Below, one piece after another: positions 47,667 through 57,374 of a stretch of 64,000 nucleotides of DNA. Both the position numbers and the translations under genes were made by a program. The notes beneath the pieces are model-generated. The model ran no database searches, was not told the origin of the DNA, and worked only from the letters and a program-made list of their open reading frames with translations. This DNA comes from Pseudomonas kuykendallii. GTDB taxonomy: Bacteria > Pseudomonadota > Gammaproteobacteria > Pseudomonadales > Pseudomonadaceae. The stretch lies in the NCBI RefSeq assembly GCF_900106975.1, contig NZ_FNNU01000003.1:492727-556726 (forward strand). The letters run 5' to 3'. Every line of letters starts with the position of its first letter. Position 1 is the stretch's first letter.

Positions 47667-49283
47667 CTAGCCGCGCTTGCCCGCCGCATTCAGCGCGGCG
47701 AGCACGCGCGCGTCGTAGCCGTACATGTCCGGGCGGAACTGCAGCTGACCGTCGTCGCCGACCTGGGCGGTCCAGTAGGCCATCAGGATCGGCACCGGCT
47801 TGGGCAGGTCGGCGCGCAGCGTGCGGCCGGTATCCCACAGCCGGGCGATGCGTTCGCGCTCCCTCGGCGTGACCTCGGCGAGCAACTGGTCGATCAGCTC
47901 GGAGACCCGCTCGACGCGCACGCAGCCCGAGCTGAAGGTCCGCGGCAGGTTATCGAACAGGCGCTGGCTCGGCGTGTCGTGCAGGTACACCGAGAACGGG
48001 TTGGGGAAGCGGATCGCCACGCGGCCGAGGGCATTGTGCGGCCCGGGCTCCTGGCGGATCAGGATGCGCCCCGGATGGCTCCAGTCGACGCCCCGCGGAT
48101 CGACCGCGTTGCCGTCGTAATCGATCACCTGCATGTTGTTGCTGGCCAGGTAGCCGGCGGCGTCGCGCTGCAGTTCGGGCAGCTTGTCTTCGCGCAGGAT
48201 GGTCGGCGGCACGGTCCAAGTCGGGTTCAGCGTCAGGTGGGTGATCTGCGAGCGCAGCAGCGGCGTCGGCCGGGACGGGCGCCCGACCTGGGTGCGCGCG
48301 CGCCAGACCCGCTTGTCGTCGCGGTAGAACGCTACTTCGCTGCCGGCCACGTCCACCAGTACGCCGGTCGGGCTGAGCTGGTGGGCGAGCCAGCGCAGCC
48401 GCTCGAGGTTCACGCGGATCTGATCCATGCGCTCGCTGGCCGAGCGGTTCAGTTCGGTGAGGGTGGACGGGCCGATCACGCCGTCCTGCTTGAGCAGATG
48501 GCGGCCCTGGAAGGCTTCCACGGCCGCGACCAGCTCCGGCGAGTAGACCGCGCCCTGCCCGGCTTCGGCGGGCGGCACTCCCTGGGCGAGGTCGCCGCGC
48601 AGCAGCAGGCGCTGTTCCAGCAGCGGCACGCGCGCATCCACCGCGCCGGGCTTCAGCAGCGGCCCGGTGGGCACCGCGAGCCAGGCAGGCAGCGGCTGCC
48701 GGCGCAATTCGGCGTAACGCAGGCGCAGCCTCTGGTAGGCCTCGGTGGCCGGCCGCGCCCCGGCGAACGCCACGGCGGGATCGGACAGGTGCTCCTCCGC
48801 CAGGTGCAGCAGCGGCCCGCGGTCGAGGGTCGGCTGGCTGCCCTCGGGTTGCCACATCGGCTCGACCTTGGCCTGCTCCAGACGGCCGAACGCCAGGTGC
48901 CGCAGCGCCTGCAGGTAGGCGCTGGAGGCGAGCACCTCGGTGCAGGCGGACAGCTGTGGCGAAGGCTGCTCGAACTGCGCCAGCTGGCGCAGCGGATGCA
49001 CCTGGTACGCCTGAGGGTCGAGGCCGTCGTCGGCGAGGTCATCCAGCTGGGTGAACAGCCGCTGCAGACGCTCGTCCGTCCAGGCCGGCTGGAACCCGCG
49101 TTGCAGGTAGAAGGCCTGCAGCCACTCGCGATCGACTTCGTTCAGCGGCGGTGCGGGCTGCACGCAGCCGAAGCGGGTGTCCGCCAATTGCTGCTGGATC
49201 GGGTTGACGAGGACGTCCTGCGCCGATGCCAGCGGGGCGGCCAGCGCCAGCCCAACCAGACCAAGTGTACGTTTATTGAGCAA
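47667..49283 (-). CDS. L,D-transpeptidase, YcbB/LdtD-like, with peptidoglycan-binding domain
   Basis: This protein of about 538 residues has a signal peptide (GLVGLALAAPLASAQD). An N-terminal scaffold follows (LQAFYLQRGFQPAWTDERLQ, typical of YcbB), then a PG_binding_1 domain (VEAFQGRHLLKQDGVIGPST near 300), then the YkuD catalytic domain. Its HxxxxxxxF...SSGCVRVE site has the nucleophile Cys454, and SVYLHDTPSQRLF carries the conserved His. It makes 3-3 cross-links in peptidoglycan. The start was taken as TTG 49283 because GGAG stands 8 bases before it and the signal peptide begins there; no ATG fits. It is divergent from a second transpeptidase-fold gene at 49430. Confidence 0.88.
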   Translation of the reverse strand: MLNKRTLGLVGLALAAPLASAQDVLVNPIQQQLADTRFGCVQPAPPLNEVDREWLQAFYLQRGFQPAWTDERLQRLFTQLDDLADDGLDPQAYQVHPLRQLAQFEQPSPQLSACTEVLASSAYLQALRHLAFGRLEQAKVEPMWQPEGSQPTLDRGPLLHLAEEHLSDPAVAFAGARPATEAYQRLRLRYAELRRQPLPAWLAVPTGPLLKPGAVDARVPLLEQRLLLRGDLAQGVPPAEAGQGAVYSPELVAAVEAFQGRHLLKQDGVIGPSTLTELNRSASERMDQIRVNLERLRWLAHQLSPTGVLVDVAGSEVAFYRDDKRVWRARTQVGRPSRPTPLLRSQITHLTLNPTWTVPPTILREDKLPELQRDAAGYLASNNMQVIDYDGNAVDPRGVDWSHPGRILIRQEPGPHNALGRVAIRFPNPFSVYLHDTPSQRLFDNLPRTFSSGCVRVERVSELIDQLLAEVTPRERERIARLWDTGRTLRADLPKPVPILMAYWTAQVGDDGQLQFRPDMYGYDARVLAALNAAGKRG

Positions 49284-49429
49284 CTTTTCGACTCCGAACG
49301 GCGGATCGCCTGCTAGAATCCGCGCACTTCGCGGTACGCCGCAGGCATGAGAATTGCGAGGCACAACGACCTCACGAGACGGAACCGGCCGGTGAACGCC
49401 GGGAAGCCGCACTACAGAGACCTACCTGC

Positions 49430-50143
49430 ATGATGACAATTTTTCGACGGCTCGGTTTGGCAGCCGTCTGCATGGGGATGCTGGCGAACCCGCTTTCGGC
49501 CGCGCCGCGACTGCCGGATCGCCAGGTGGATACCCTCGCCGCCCAGGCGCCACAGCTCAATCGCAAGATCCTCCAGCACGCCGTTTCGGCGATGCGTTGC
49601 GCCATCAACAACGGCGCGCTGCCGGCGCAGCGGTTGGCGATCATCGACTTCTCGCGGCCGTCCACCGAACGGCGCCTGTGGATCTTCGACCTGCGGAGCA
49701 ACCGGCTGGTGCTCAGCGACCTGGTCGCCCACGGGCAGAAATCCGGGGAAAACCTGGCGACGCGCTTTTCCAACGTCGAGGGCAGCAATCAGTCGAGCCT
49801 GGGGCTGTTCCGCACCCAGGAAAGCTACATCGGCAAACATGGCTACTCGCTGCGCATGGACGGCCTGGAGCCGGGGATCAACGACCGCGCCCGCGAGCGC
49901 GCCATCGTCATCCATCCGGCCGATTACGTGAGTCCCGCGCTGATCCGGAGCCAGGGCCGCATCGGCCGTAGCCTCGGCTGCCCCGCCGTGCGCCCGGAAG
50001 TGGCGCAACAAGTGGTGGACAGCCTCAAGGGAGGGCAGTTCATGTTCTCCTACTACCCGGACCAGCGCTGGCTGCAGTCGTCGGTCTACCTCAACTGCCA
50101 GCCCAAGCTGGTCGCCAGCCTGGCGGCGGCCCGCGGCGGCTGA
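49430..50143 (+). CDS. Murein L,D-transpeptidase catalytic domain protein (YkuD_2 type)
   Basis: This 237-residue protein has a signal peptide (LGLAAVCMGMLANPLSAA, cleavage near 25). The YkuD_2-like domain carries IIDFSRPSTERRLWIFDL, SNQSSLGLFRTQESYIGKHG, and the active-site stretch VIHPADYVS...RSLGCPAVRP with Cys184 as the likely nucleophile. Whether these enzymes cross-link peptidoglycan or do another step is less well established than for YcbB. The start at ATG 49430 is preceded by CAGAGAC; the next in-frame Met (MTIF) is one codon later. It is divergent from the YcbB-like gene with 146 bases between, and converges on cheV. Confidence 0.82.
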   Translation: MMTIFRRLGLAAVCMGMLANPLSAAPRLPDRQVDTLAAQAPQLNRKILQHAVSAMRCAINNGALPAQRLAIIDFSRPSTERRLWIFDLRSNRLVLSDLVAHGQKSGENLATRFSNVEGSNQSSLGLFRTQESYIGKHGYSLRMDGLEPGINDRARERAIVIHPADYVSPALIRSQGRIGRSLGCPAVRPEVAQQVVDSLKGGQFMFSYYPDQRWLQSSVYLNCQPKLVASLAAARGG

Positions 50144-50161
50144 GCCACGCGCGTCCCGACC

Positions 50162-50183
50162 AGGCGCCGAGCCATCGGCGCCT
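50162..50183. terminator. Hairpin between the YkuD_2 gene and cheV
   Basis: AGGCGCCGA and TCGGCGCCT are perfect 9-base arms around GCCA, lying between the two convergent stops. There is no T-run, so terminator strength is uncertain. Confidence 0.5.
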
Positions 50184-50195
50184 TCCCGGCAACCG

Positions 50196-51098
50196 TTAGC
50201 GGATGCGCGCCGCGTGATTGGCGCGCACGGCCCGCACCAGGCACTTGCCCAGCTCCGGCGCGGAGAACTTGGTGAGCACGTCGTTGGCTCCCGCTTCCGT
50301 GGCTCGGGCGGCACTCATCGTGGCATCCAGAGAGGTGTGCAGCAGCACGTAGATATCGCGGAAGTCGGCGTGCCGGCGCAGGCTCTGGGTGAAGCTGTAG
50401 CCGTCCATCTCGGGCATCTCGATGTCCGAGACGACGATGTTGATGGCGTCCTCGCTGCCGTGCAGCGCTTCGAGAATCGACATCCCCTCGCGCGCGCTGT
50501 GGGCGGTGTGGCAGACCACGCCCAGGTGCTGCAGCGAAATCAGCGACTGGTGCAGCGCGACCTGGCTGTCGTCCACCACCAGCACCCGCGCCTCCGACAG
50601 CAGTTGCGCATCCTCGCTATCCAGTTCGTCCACGCCCAGCTCGATGGGCGCCGGCGCGATGCCGTGGATGACCTTTTCGATGTCCAGGATCTGGATCAGC
50701 TCGCCGTCCACCTCGGCGGTGCCGGTGATGAACGACTTGCGCCCGGAGCCATAGGGCGGCGGGCGGATGTCGCTGGTACGGCAGTGGACGATCCGGGTCA
50801 CGCCCTGCACGTGCAGGCCCTGGGTGGAACGGCTGACCTGGGTGACGATCAGGCAGCCGGCGGCGGGATCGCTCAGCGGCTGCTCGCCGATCGCCCGGCT
50901 GAGGTTGATCACCGACAGGGCGACGCCGCGCAGGGTGGCGATGCCTTCAACGTGCGGGTGGGAATCCGGCAGATGGGTCAGCCGTGGGCAGGGGATGATC
51001 TCGCTGACCTTGAGCAGGTTGATTGCCATCAGCTTGCCGCTGCGCAAGGTGAACAGGAGCAGGGAGAGCGCATCGCTCTTGGCGAAGGATGAGGACAT
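50196..51098 (-). CDS. cheV: Chemotaxis protein CheV (CheW domain plus response-regulator receiver)
   Basis: This 300-residue cytoplasmic adaptor has an N-terminal CheW-like domain (about 8-155; LLFTLRSGKLMAINLLKVSE, THLPDSHPHVEGIATLRGVA) that couples CheA to receptors. The C-terminal receiver domain (about 170-295) has phospho-acceptor Asp225 in VVSDIEMPEMDG, the acidic pair in VLVVDDSQ, and Lys in VLTKFSAPELGK. The start at ATG 51098 has GGGAG 6 bases upstream. It stands alone, without che genes, as is common for CheV proteins in Pseudomonas. Confidence 0.93.
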   Translation of the reverse strand: MSSSFAKSDALSLLLFTLRSGKLMAINLLKVSEIIPCPRLTHLPDSHPHVEGIATLRGVALSVINLSRAIGEQPLSDPAAGCLIVTQVSRSTQGLHVQGVTRIVHCRTSDIRPPPYGSGRKSFITGTAEVDGELIQILDIEKVIHGIAPAPIELGVDELDSEDAQLLSEARVLVVDDSQVALHQSLISLQHLGVVCHTAHSAREGMSILEALHGSEDAINIVVSDIEMPEMDGYSFTQSLRRHADFRDIYVLLHTSLDATMSAARATEAGANDVLTKFSAPELGKCLVRAVRANHAARIR

Positions 51099-51310
51099 GG
51101 AACTCCCGTGGGGCTGTTGAAGTGATCGGGCCGCTGCGCGACGCACGAAAACACGGACACCAGGGGTTATCGGCGGGCGATTCGCAGACTTCAGCGCAGA
51201 GACGCGATCTTATCCCTCGCGGCGGGGTTCGCCATGATGGCGGACAGTTCGGGCGCTGCAACGGCGCCCACCGGCACGCCAGGCGGGCGGCGCCGGGGCG
51301 GCAAGGCCGA

Positions 51311-52864
51311 TCAGGTGATCGGCGCGGGGTTGAACAGCACCAGATCGTTGTGCAGCACGTGGCGCTCGGCCCAGGTCTGCTGGCGGCCGCTGGCGACGTC
51401 CAGGTAGTAGCGGAACAGCTCCCAGCCCATCTCCTCGAGGGTCGCCCGGCCACTGGCGATGCGCCCGGCGTCGATGTCGATCAGGTCCGGCCAGCGCTCG
51501 GCCAGCTCGGTGCGGGTGGACACCTTGACCACCGGTGCCATGGCCAGGCCGTAGGGCGTGCCGCGGCCGGTGGTGAACACGTGGAGGTTCATCCCGGCGG
51601 CGAGCTGCAGGGTGCCGCAGACGAAGTCGCTGGCCGGCGTGGCGCAGAAGATCAGGCCTTTGCGGCTGACCCGCTCGCCCGGGCCGAGCACGCCGTTGAT
51701 CGCGCTGCTGCCGGATTTGACGATCGAGCCGAGGGATTTCTCGACGATGTTCGACAGCCCGCCCTTCTTGTTGCCGGGCGTGGTGTTGGCGCTGCGGTCG
51801 GCCTCGCCGCTCTGCAGGTAACGGTCGTACCAGTCCATCTCGCGCACCAGCGCGTTGGCCACCTCGGTGTTTTCCGCGCGCGAGGTGAGCATGTAGATGG
51901 CGTCGCGCACTTCGGTGACCTCGGAGAACATCACCGTGGCGCCGGCGCGGATCAGCAGGTCCGAGGCGTATCCCAGCACCGGATTGGCGGTGATGCCGGA
52001 GAAGGCATCGCTGCCACCGCACTGCATGCCGAGGATCAGCTCGGAGGCCGGCACGGTCTCGCGGCGGCGCTGGTCGAGTTTCTGCAGGCGCGCCTCGGCC
52101 AGTTCCATGATCTGCTCGATCATCTCGACGAAGCCGTTGCGCGAATCCTGCAGGCGGTACAGCCACTGCTCGGAGAGGTCGACGGACGGATCGTCCTCGT
52201 GCATCACTTGGGAGGCCTGGAGTTTCTCGCAGCCGAGGCCGATCACTAGCGCCTCGCCGCCCAGGTTCGGGTTGCGTGCCAGGTTGCGCACGGTACGGAT
52301 CGGGATGTAGGCGTCGCGCGCGGTGATCGCCACGCCGCAGCCGTAGCTGTGGGTCAGCGCCACCACGTCGTCGACGTTCGGGTACTTGGGCAGCAGTTCC
52401 TTGCGGATGCGCGACACCGCGTGGTCGAGCACGCCGGTGACGCACTGCACGGTGGTGGTGATGCCGAGGATGTTGCGCGTGCCCACGGTGCCGTCGGCAT
52501 TGCGGTAACCCTCGAAGGTGAAGCCTTCCAGCGGCGGCAGCGAGGACGGCACCGCGTCGGACATGGGCAGGCTGTCCAGCGGCGGCGCCGACGGCATGTC
52601 GAGCTGGGTTTCCTTCACCCAGCTGCCCTGGCGCAGGGGCTCGCGGGCGTAGCCGATGACCTGCCCGTAACGCAGCACCGGGCCGCCCGCGGGGATGTCG
52701 CGCAGCGCCACCTTGTGGCTCTGCGGAACGCCTTCGATCACCGTCAGCCCATCGGGAAAACGGCTGCCGGCAGCGACGCCCTGGTCGTTCACCACCACCA
52801 CGACGTTGTCGTCATCGTGCAGGCGCACGTAACGCGGGGAATCGGAATGTTCGATCAACTGCAT
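51311..52864 (-). CDS. garD: Galactarate dehydratase (GarD)
   Basis: This 517-residue enzyme matches E. coli GarD (523 residues), which dehydrates D-galactarate (mucate) to 5-dehydro-4-deoxy-D-glucarate. It has the N-terminal SAF domain (about 15-90; [32 protein letters not shown]). The UxaA-type core carries [46 protein letters not shown] and [20 protein letters not shown], where conserved Cys/His bind the metal. It is the last gene of the minus-strand galactarate block and lies 62 bases after the transporter gene. The start at ATG 52864 has AAGGG upstream. Confidence 0.94.
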   Translation of the reverse strand: MQLIEHSDSPRYVRLHDDDNVVVVVNDQGVAAGSRFPDGLTVIEGVPQSHKVALRDIPAGGPVLRYGQVIGYAREPLRQGSWVKETQLDMPSAPPLDSLPMSDAVPSSLPPLEGFTFEGYRNADGTVGTRNILGITTTVQCVTGVLDHAVSRIRKELLPKYPNVDDVVALTHSYGCGVAITARDAYIPIRTVRNLARNPNLGGEALVIGLGCEKLQASQVMHEDDPSVDLSEQWLYRLQDSRNGFVEMIEQIMELAEARLQKLDQRRRETVPASELILGMQCGGSDAFSGITANPVLGYASDLLIRAGATVMFSEVTEVRDAIYMLTSRAENTEVANALVREMDWYDRYLQSGEADRSANTTPGNKKGGLSNIVEKSLGSIVKSGSSAINGVLGPGERVSRKGLIFCATPASDFVCGTLQLAAGMNLHVFTTGRGTPYGLAMAPVVKVSTRTELAERWPDLIDIDAGRIASGRATLEEMGWELFRYYLDVASGRQQTWAERHVLHNDLVLFNPAPIT

Positions 52865-52926
52865 GGGTTGGCCCTTGTTGTCGTTGTCAGGGGTGAAGCC
52901 TCCCGGCGAACCGGGAGTGGTATCGG

Positions 52927-54288
52927 TCAGCTACGCGCGTCGGCCAGTTTGCCATCCACCACCTGGGTGCCGGCGTCGCCGTCGTCGTCATGCAGCACCA
53001 CGCGCCGGATCTTGCCGACGATGACCAGGTAGCTGAACACCGCCAGCACCGCGTTGGCACCGACGAACACCAGCGCCCACTTGAACGAACCGGTGGCGGC
53101 GATGATGTAGCCGATGACGATCGGCGTGGTGATCGAGGCGATGTTGCCGAAGGTGTTGAACAGGCCGCCGGAGAGGCCGGCGATCTGCTTGGGCGAGGTG
53201 TCCGCCACCACCGCCCAGCCGAGCGCGCCGATGCCCTTGCCGAAGAACGCCAGGGTCATGAAGCCGACCACCATCCAGTCCGCCTGGACGTAGTTGCAGA
53301 ACACCATGGTGGTCGACAGGGTCAGGCCGCAGACGATCGGCAGCTTGCGGGCGAAGGTCAGCGAATGGCCCTTGCGCAGCAGGTAGTCGGAGATCACCCC
53401 GCCCAGCACGCCGCCGATGAAGCCGCAGATCGCCGGCAGCGAGGCGATGAAGCCGGCCTTGAGGATGGTCATGCCGCGTTCCTGCACCAGGTACACCGGA
53501 AACCAGGTGAGGAAGAAGTAGGTGATGGCGTTGATGCAGTACTGGCTCAGGTAGACACCCAGCAGCATGCGGTTGGTCAGCAGCTGGCGCACGTAGTCCC
53601 AGCGCGGGCCGTCGCTCTTGCGGGTCTGGTCCATGTCCACCAGGCCGCCGTTCTGCTCGATGAAGTCGATTTCCGCCTGGTTGATGCGCGGGTGTTCCTT
53701 GGGGTTGTAGATCGTCTTCATCCAGATGATGGAGAAGAGGATGCCGAGTACGCCCATGACCACGAACACGTGTTCCCAGCCCATGGAATGCACGATCCAG
53801 CCCATGATCGGCGCGAACAGCGCAGTGGCGAAATACTGCGCCGAGTTGAAGATCGCCGAGGCCGTGCCGCGCTCCGCGGTAGGGAACCAGGCCGCGACGA
53901 TGCGCGCATTGCCGGGAAACGAGGGCGCCTCGGCGAAGCCGACCATGAAGCGCAGGACGAACAGCGTGGTGACCGCCCAGGCCACCGGCAGGCCGCCGAC
54001 GAAGCCCTGCAACAGGGTGAACAGCGACCAGATGAAGATGCCGGCGGCATAGACCTTCTTCGAGCCGAAGCGGTCGAGCAGCCAGCCGCCCGGAATCTGC
54101 CCGAGCACGTAGGCCCAGCCGAAGGCGGAGAAGATGTAGCCGAGGGTGACGGCATCGATGCCGAGGTCTTTCTGCAGGCTGGAGCCGGCGATGGAGATGG
54201 TGGCGCGGTCGGCGTAGTTGATCGTGGTGACCAGGAACAGCATCAGCAGAATCAAATAGCGGACGTGAGTCTTCTGGGTGTCTTGCAC
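52927..54288 (-). CDS. MFS D-glucarate/D-galactarate transporter (GudP-like)
   Basis: This protein of about 453 residues belongs to the MFS anion:cation symporter family. [40 protein letters not shown] and [12 protein letters not shown] are near-identical in pattern to GudP/GarP hexarate permeases. A later segment reads [20 protein letters not shown]. The start was taken as GTG 54288 (read as [12 protein letters not shown]), with GGGAG 9 bases upstream and a length close to GudP; an ATG at 54345 would add 19 residues. It imports galactarate or glucarate for the adjacent enzymes. A fold-back repeat lies between it and the dehydrogenase gene upstream. Confidence 0.9.
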   Translation of the reverse strand: MQDTQKTHVRYLILLMLFLVTTINYADRATISIAGSSLQKDLGIDAVTLGYIFSAFGWAYVLGQIPGGWLLDRFGSKKVYAAGIFIWSLFTLLQGFVGGLPVAWAVTTLFVLRFMVGFAEAPSFPGNARIVAAWFPTAERGTASAIFNSAQYFATALFAPIMGWIVHSMGWEHVFVVMGVLGILFSIIWMKTIYNPKEHPRINQAEIDFIEQNGGLVDMDQTRKSDGPRWDYVRQLLTNRMLLGVYLSQYCINAITYFFLTWFPVYLVQERGMTILKAGFIASLPAICGFIGGVLGGVISDYLLRKGHSLTFARKLPIVCGLTLSTTMVFCNYVQADWMVVGFMTLAFFGKGIGALGWAVVADTSPKQIAGLSGGLFNTFGNIASITTPIVIGYIIAATGSFKWALVFVGANAVLAVFSYLVIVGKIRRVVLHDDDGDAGTQVVDGKLADARS

Positions 54289-54443
54289 AGCGGTTACTCC
54301 CACTTTTGTTTTTGTGGCGGGGTCTACTGGTTCGTTTGCCGCCATCCGTGCGGCCGGCGAGGCGCTTTTTTTCGCGTGCCTCGCCGCAGTGTTGCTGCGA
54401 GCCGGCGTCCATCGACGCCGTTCCGCTTACTGCTGCTGTCCTC

Positions 54444-54614
54444 AGAACCTGTTCACGATCTCGCGAGCTAGAGCCATACAAGGCGCTACGTTAGTAACAG
54501 CCTCCGGCTGGTAAAAAACGGGCGAGGGCGCGGAGTTTACGAACTGTAAATGAGCGTCCGAGCCCGTTTTTTAACGCAGTAGGGCCGACGCGCAGCAGAT
54601 CATGAACAGGTTCT
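54444..54614. repeat. Fold-back repeat, copy A (inside the galactarate block)
   Basis: The outer arms AGAACCTGTTCACGATCT (54444-54461) and AGATCATGAACAGGTTCT (54597-54614) pair with one mismatch. Inside are TCGCGAGC next to the left arm, the shared core TTTACGAACTGTAAATGAGC (54536-54555), and GCGCAGCA next to the right arm. The right end overlaps the TGA stop of the dehydrogenase gene by one base. No coding capacity. Confidence 0.8.
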
Positions 54615-56050
54615 CAGCCGATGTAGGTGGTCTTCACCGTCGTATAGAACTCGCGGGCATAACGCCCCTGCTCGCGAGCCCCGTAGGACGAGCCTTTGCG
54701 CCCGCCGAACGGCACGTGATAGTCGACCCCCGCGGTGGGCAGGTTGACCATCACCATCCCGGCCTGGGAGTGGCGCTTGAAGTGGTTGGCGTACTTCAGC
54801 GAGGTGGTCGCGATGCCGGCCGACAGGCCGAACTCGGTGTCGTTGGCCATCGCCAGCGCCGCCTCGTAGTCGGCCACGCGGACGATGTTGGCCACCGGGC
54901 CGAAGATTTCCTCGCGGCTGATGCGCATCTGCGCATCGCTGTCGGCGAACAGCGTCGGCGCCAGGTAATAGCCGTCCTTCGCACAGCTCACGCGCTCGCC
55001 ACCGGACACCAGCCGCGCCCCCTCCTCCAGGCCCAGGGCGATGTAGCGCAGGTCCTGCTCGAGTTGCGCCTGCGACACCACCGGCCCGACGTGAACGCCC
55101 TGCTCCAATGCGTGGCCGACCTTGATCGAACGCATGCGCTCGGCCATCGCCTCGACGAAACGGTCGTGGATGCCGGCGGTGACGATCAGCCGGCTGGACG
55201 CCGTGCAGCGCTGGCCGGTGGAGTAGAAGGCGCTCTGCGTGGCCAGTTCCACGGCGACGGCAAGGTCCGCGTCGTCGAGGATCACCTGCGGGTTCTTGCC
55301 GCCCATCTCCAGCTGCACCTTGGCACCTCGGGCGACGCACTGGGTGGCGATGCTGCGACCCACGCCGACCGAGCCGGTGAAGCTGATGCCGTCCACACGC
55401 TTGTCGCCGACGATGGCCTCGCCGACCACGCGGCCCGCGCCCATCACCAGGTTGAACACGCCGGCCGGGAAGCCGGCGCGCGAGATGATATCGGCCAGCG
55501 CCCAGGCGCAGCCCGGCACCAGGTCGGCTGGCTTGAACACCACGCAGTTGCCGTAGGCCAGCGCCGGGGCGATCTTCCATGCCGGGATGGCGATGGGGAA
55601 GTTCCACGGGGTGATCAGGCCGATCACGCCCAGCGGTTCGCGGGTCACCTCGACGCTGACGCCAGGGCGTACCGAATCGAGCAGGTCGCCGCTCTGGCGC
55701 AGGCATTCGCCGGCGAAGAACTTGAAGATGTTGCCGGCGCGCACGACTTCGCCGATCGCCTCGGGCAGCGTCTTGCCCTCCTCGCGGGCCAGCAGCGCGC
55801 CCAGCTCCTCGCGGCGTGCGAGGATTTCCAGGCCGACCTTCTCCAGCGAGTCGGCACGCGCCTGGATACCGGACACCGACCAGGCCGGGAACGCGCGGTG
55901 CGCCGCCTCGATCGCCTGGGCGACCTGGGCCGCGTCGGCCTGGGCATATTCGCCGATGGAATCGGACAGGTCCGACGGGTTGATGTTGTCGGTGTAGCCG
56001 ACGCCGGCGACCCATTCGCCACCGATGAAATTGTCGAAACGTTGTGCCAT
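54614..56050 (-). CDS. 2-oxoglutarate semialdehyde (2,5-dioxovalerate) dehydrogenase
   Basis: This 478-residue NAD(P)-dependent aldehyde dehydrogenase begins MAQRFDNFIGGEWVAGVGYT. It has the oxyanion Asn in TPWNFPIAIPAWK, the cofactor loop FTGSVGVGRSIA, catalytic Glu in LEMGGKNPQVIL, and catalytic Cys in FYSTGQRCTASSR. It is typical of enzymes that oxidise 2-oxoglutarate semialdehyde to 2-oxoglutarate, the last step after KdgD and after the hydroxyproline pathway. The start at ATG 56050 lies 15 bases after the kdgD stop with AGGACG upstream, so the two are an operon. The stop abuts a fold-back repeat. Confidence 0.9.
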   Translation of the reverse strand: MAQRFDNFIGGEWVAGVGYTDNINPSDLSDSIGEYAQADAAQVAQAIEAAHRAFPAWSVSGIQARADSLEKVGLEILARREELGALLAREEGKTLPEAIGEVVRAGNIFKFFAGECLRQSGDLLDSVRPGVSVEVTREPLGVIGLITPWNFPIAIPAWKIAPALAYGNCVVFKPADLVPGCAWALADIISRAGFPAGVFNLVMGAGRVVGEAIVGDKRVDGISFTGSVGVGRSIATQCVARGAKVQLEMGGKNPQVILDDADLAVAVELATQSAFYSTGQRCTASSRLIVTAGIHDRFVEAMAERMRSIKVGHALEQGVHVGPVVSQAQLEQDLRYIALGLEEGARLVSGGERVSCAKDGYYLAPTLFADSDAQMRISREEIFGPVANIVRVADYEAALAMANDTEFGLSAGIATTSLKYANHFKRHSQAGMVMVNLPTAGVDYHVPFGGRKGSSYGAREQGRYAREFYTTVKTTYIG

Positions 56051-56064
56051 GGGGAAACGTCCTC

Positions 56065-56976
56065 TTATTGAGCGCCCTGGGTGCTCATCAGCGCTTCCAG
56101 GGCCTCGTACTCGGCGGGCAGCAGGTCGGTCAGCGGAGCACGCACCGGGCCGGCGTCGTAACCGGCGATCTTCGCCCCGGCCTTGACGATGCTCACCGCG
56201 TAGCCCTTGCGGCGGTTGCGGATGTCCAGGTACGGCAGGAAGAAATCGTCGATCAGCTTGCCCACGGTCTCGTGATCGTCGGCGGCGATGGCGTGGTAGA
56301 AGTCCATCGCGGTGCGCGGCAGGAAGTTGAACACCGCCGAGGAATAGACCGGCACGCCCAGCGCCTTGTAGGCGGCGGCATAGACTTCCGCGGTCGGCAG
56401 GCCGCCGAGATAGCTGAAGCGGTCGCCCAGGCGGCGGCGGATCGAGACCATCAGCTCGATGTCGCCCAGGCCATCCTTGTAGCCGATCAGGTTCGGGCAG
56501 CGCTCGGCCAGTTGCTCGAGCAGCACGGGAGTCAGGCGGCAGACGTTGCGGTTGTAGACCACCACGCCGATGTCCACCGAGCGGCAGACCTGTTCGACGT
56601 GGGCGGCCACGCCTTCCTGGCTGGCTTCGGTGAGGTAGTGCGGCAGCAGCAGCAGGCCCTTGGCGCCCAGGCGTTCGGCCTCCTGCGCGTACTGGATGGC
56701 CAGGCGGGTCGGGCCGCCGACGCCGGCGAGGATCGGCACGCTGCTGGCGCAGGTATCGACCGCGGTCTTTATCACCGAACCGTATTCGTCCGGCGCGAGG
56801 GAGAAGAACTCGCCGGTTCCGCCAGCGGCGAACAGCGCGCTCGCGCCGTATTGGGACAGCCATTCCAGGCGGCGCACGTAGCCGGCCGGATTGAATTCGC
56901 CGGCGGCGTCGAAGTCGGTGACCGGAAAGGACAGCAGGCCGGAGGAGAGGATGGACTTGAGTTCTTGTGGATTCAT
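56065..56976 (-). CDS. kdgD: 5-dehydro-4-deoxyglucarate dehydratase (KdgD)
   Basis: This 303-residue enzyme of the DHDPS/NAL family converts 5-dehydro-4-deoxy-D-glucarate to 2-oxoglutarate semialdehyde with loss of water and CO2. It starts [20 protein letters not shown], a KdgD hallmark. GGTGEFFSL and [12 protein letters not shown] (catalytic Tyr) are present, and Schiff-base Lys is in [10 protein letters not shown]. Length equals that of known KdgD proteins. It is the first gene of the galactarate block, upstream of the dehydrogenase, GudP-like transporter and garD. Two candidate operators stand within 215 bases upstream. Confidence 0.94.
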   Translation of the reverse strand: MNPQELKSILSSGLLSFPVTDFDAAGEFNPAGYVRRLEWLSQYGASALFAAGGTGEFFSLAPDEYGSVIKTAVDTCASSVPILAGVGGPTRLAIQYAQEAERLGAKGLLLLPHYLTEASQEGVAAHVEQVCRSVDIGVVVYNRNVCRLTPVLLEQLAERCPNLIGYKDGLGDIELMVSIRRRLGDRFSYLGGLPTAEVYAAAYKALGVPVYSSAVFNFLPRTAMDFYHAIAADDHETVGKLIDDFFLPYLDIRNRRKGYAVSIVKAGAKIAGYDAGPVRAPLTDLLPAEYEALEALMSTQGAQ

Positions 56977-57026
56977 TATGGGAACACCCTGCAAAGCGAT
57001 GGAGGAATACGAGCGAGCTACGCTAT

Positions 57027-57046
57027 GTCGTATGTCATCGTACAAC
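57027..57046. promoter_or_regulatory. Candidate GntR operator before kdgD
   Basis: GTCGTATG-TCAT-CGTACAAC is an imperfect dyad of form GTYGTAYG-N4-CRTACRAC, 51 bases upstream of kdgD. GTTGTACG recurs at 58176-58183 near the start of the GntR gene. Confidence 0.5.
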
Positions 57047-57176
57047 TGTAGATTGAAAATACAAGCCCGAGAATTTGCGCCTACGACCTTCGTCTACAGG
57101 TTTGCTGGCTATCCTCGGTTTAGCCCGCAGGAATTCGCGTAAACACCCGCGTCGCTCAGCGGCCGTAAACCATGCA

Positions 57177-57189
57177 GTCGTATTACAAC
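57177..57189. promoter_or_regulatory. Second candidate GntR operator before kdgD
   Basis: GTCGTA-T-TACAAC uses the same half-sites with a one-base spacer. FadR-subfamily regulators often bind short dyads around TNGTATACNA. Confidence 0.4.
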
Positions 57190-57374
57190 TGATAACGACA
57201 GATCCCAGCTAGGGATACCCCGTCACCGCAGGATGCCGAACGGTGGCGTCCCCGATACCCAAGGCCTCGATACCGGCACGGGAAAAGAGCCGGCCAGTCT
57301 GGCGCGGCGCCTCTACCTACGGCCTAAAAGCGTATTCGCGATCATCGATCCCAAGACGGCAACGGCTGGAAGCC

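Larger units (their letters stand above)
56977..57374. other. Control region of the galactarate block
   Basis: This 398-base gap between kdgD and its likely regulator has no gene. It holds an A/T-rich promoter-like zone at about 57040-57065 and two dyads of the GTCGTA/TACAAC type (57027-57046 and 57177-57189). The remainder (57200-57374) shows nothing I can name. Confidence 0.5.

Noticed and set aside
56065..56976. KdgD gene as the missing hydroxyproline-pathway deaminase
   Set aside because: Both belong to the DHDPS family, but the GLLSFPVT start, length and position beside garD fit KdgD much better.
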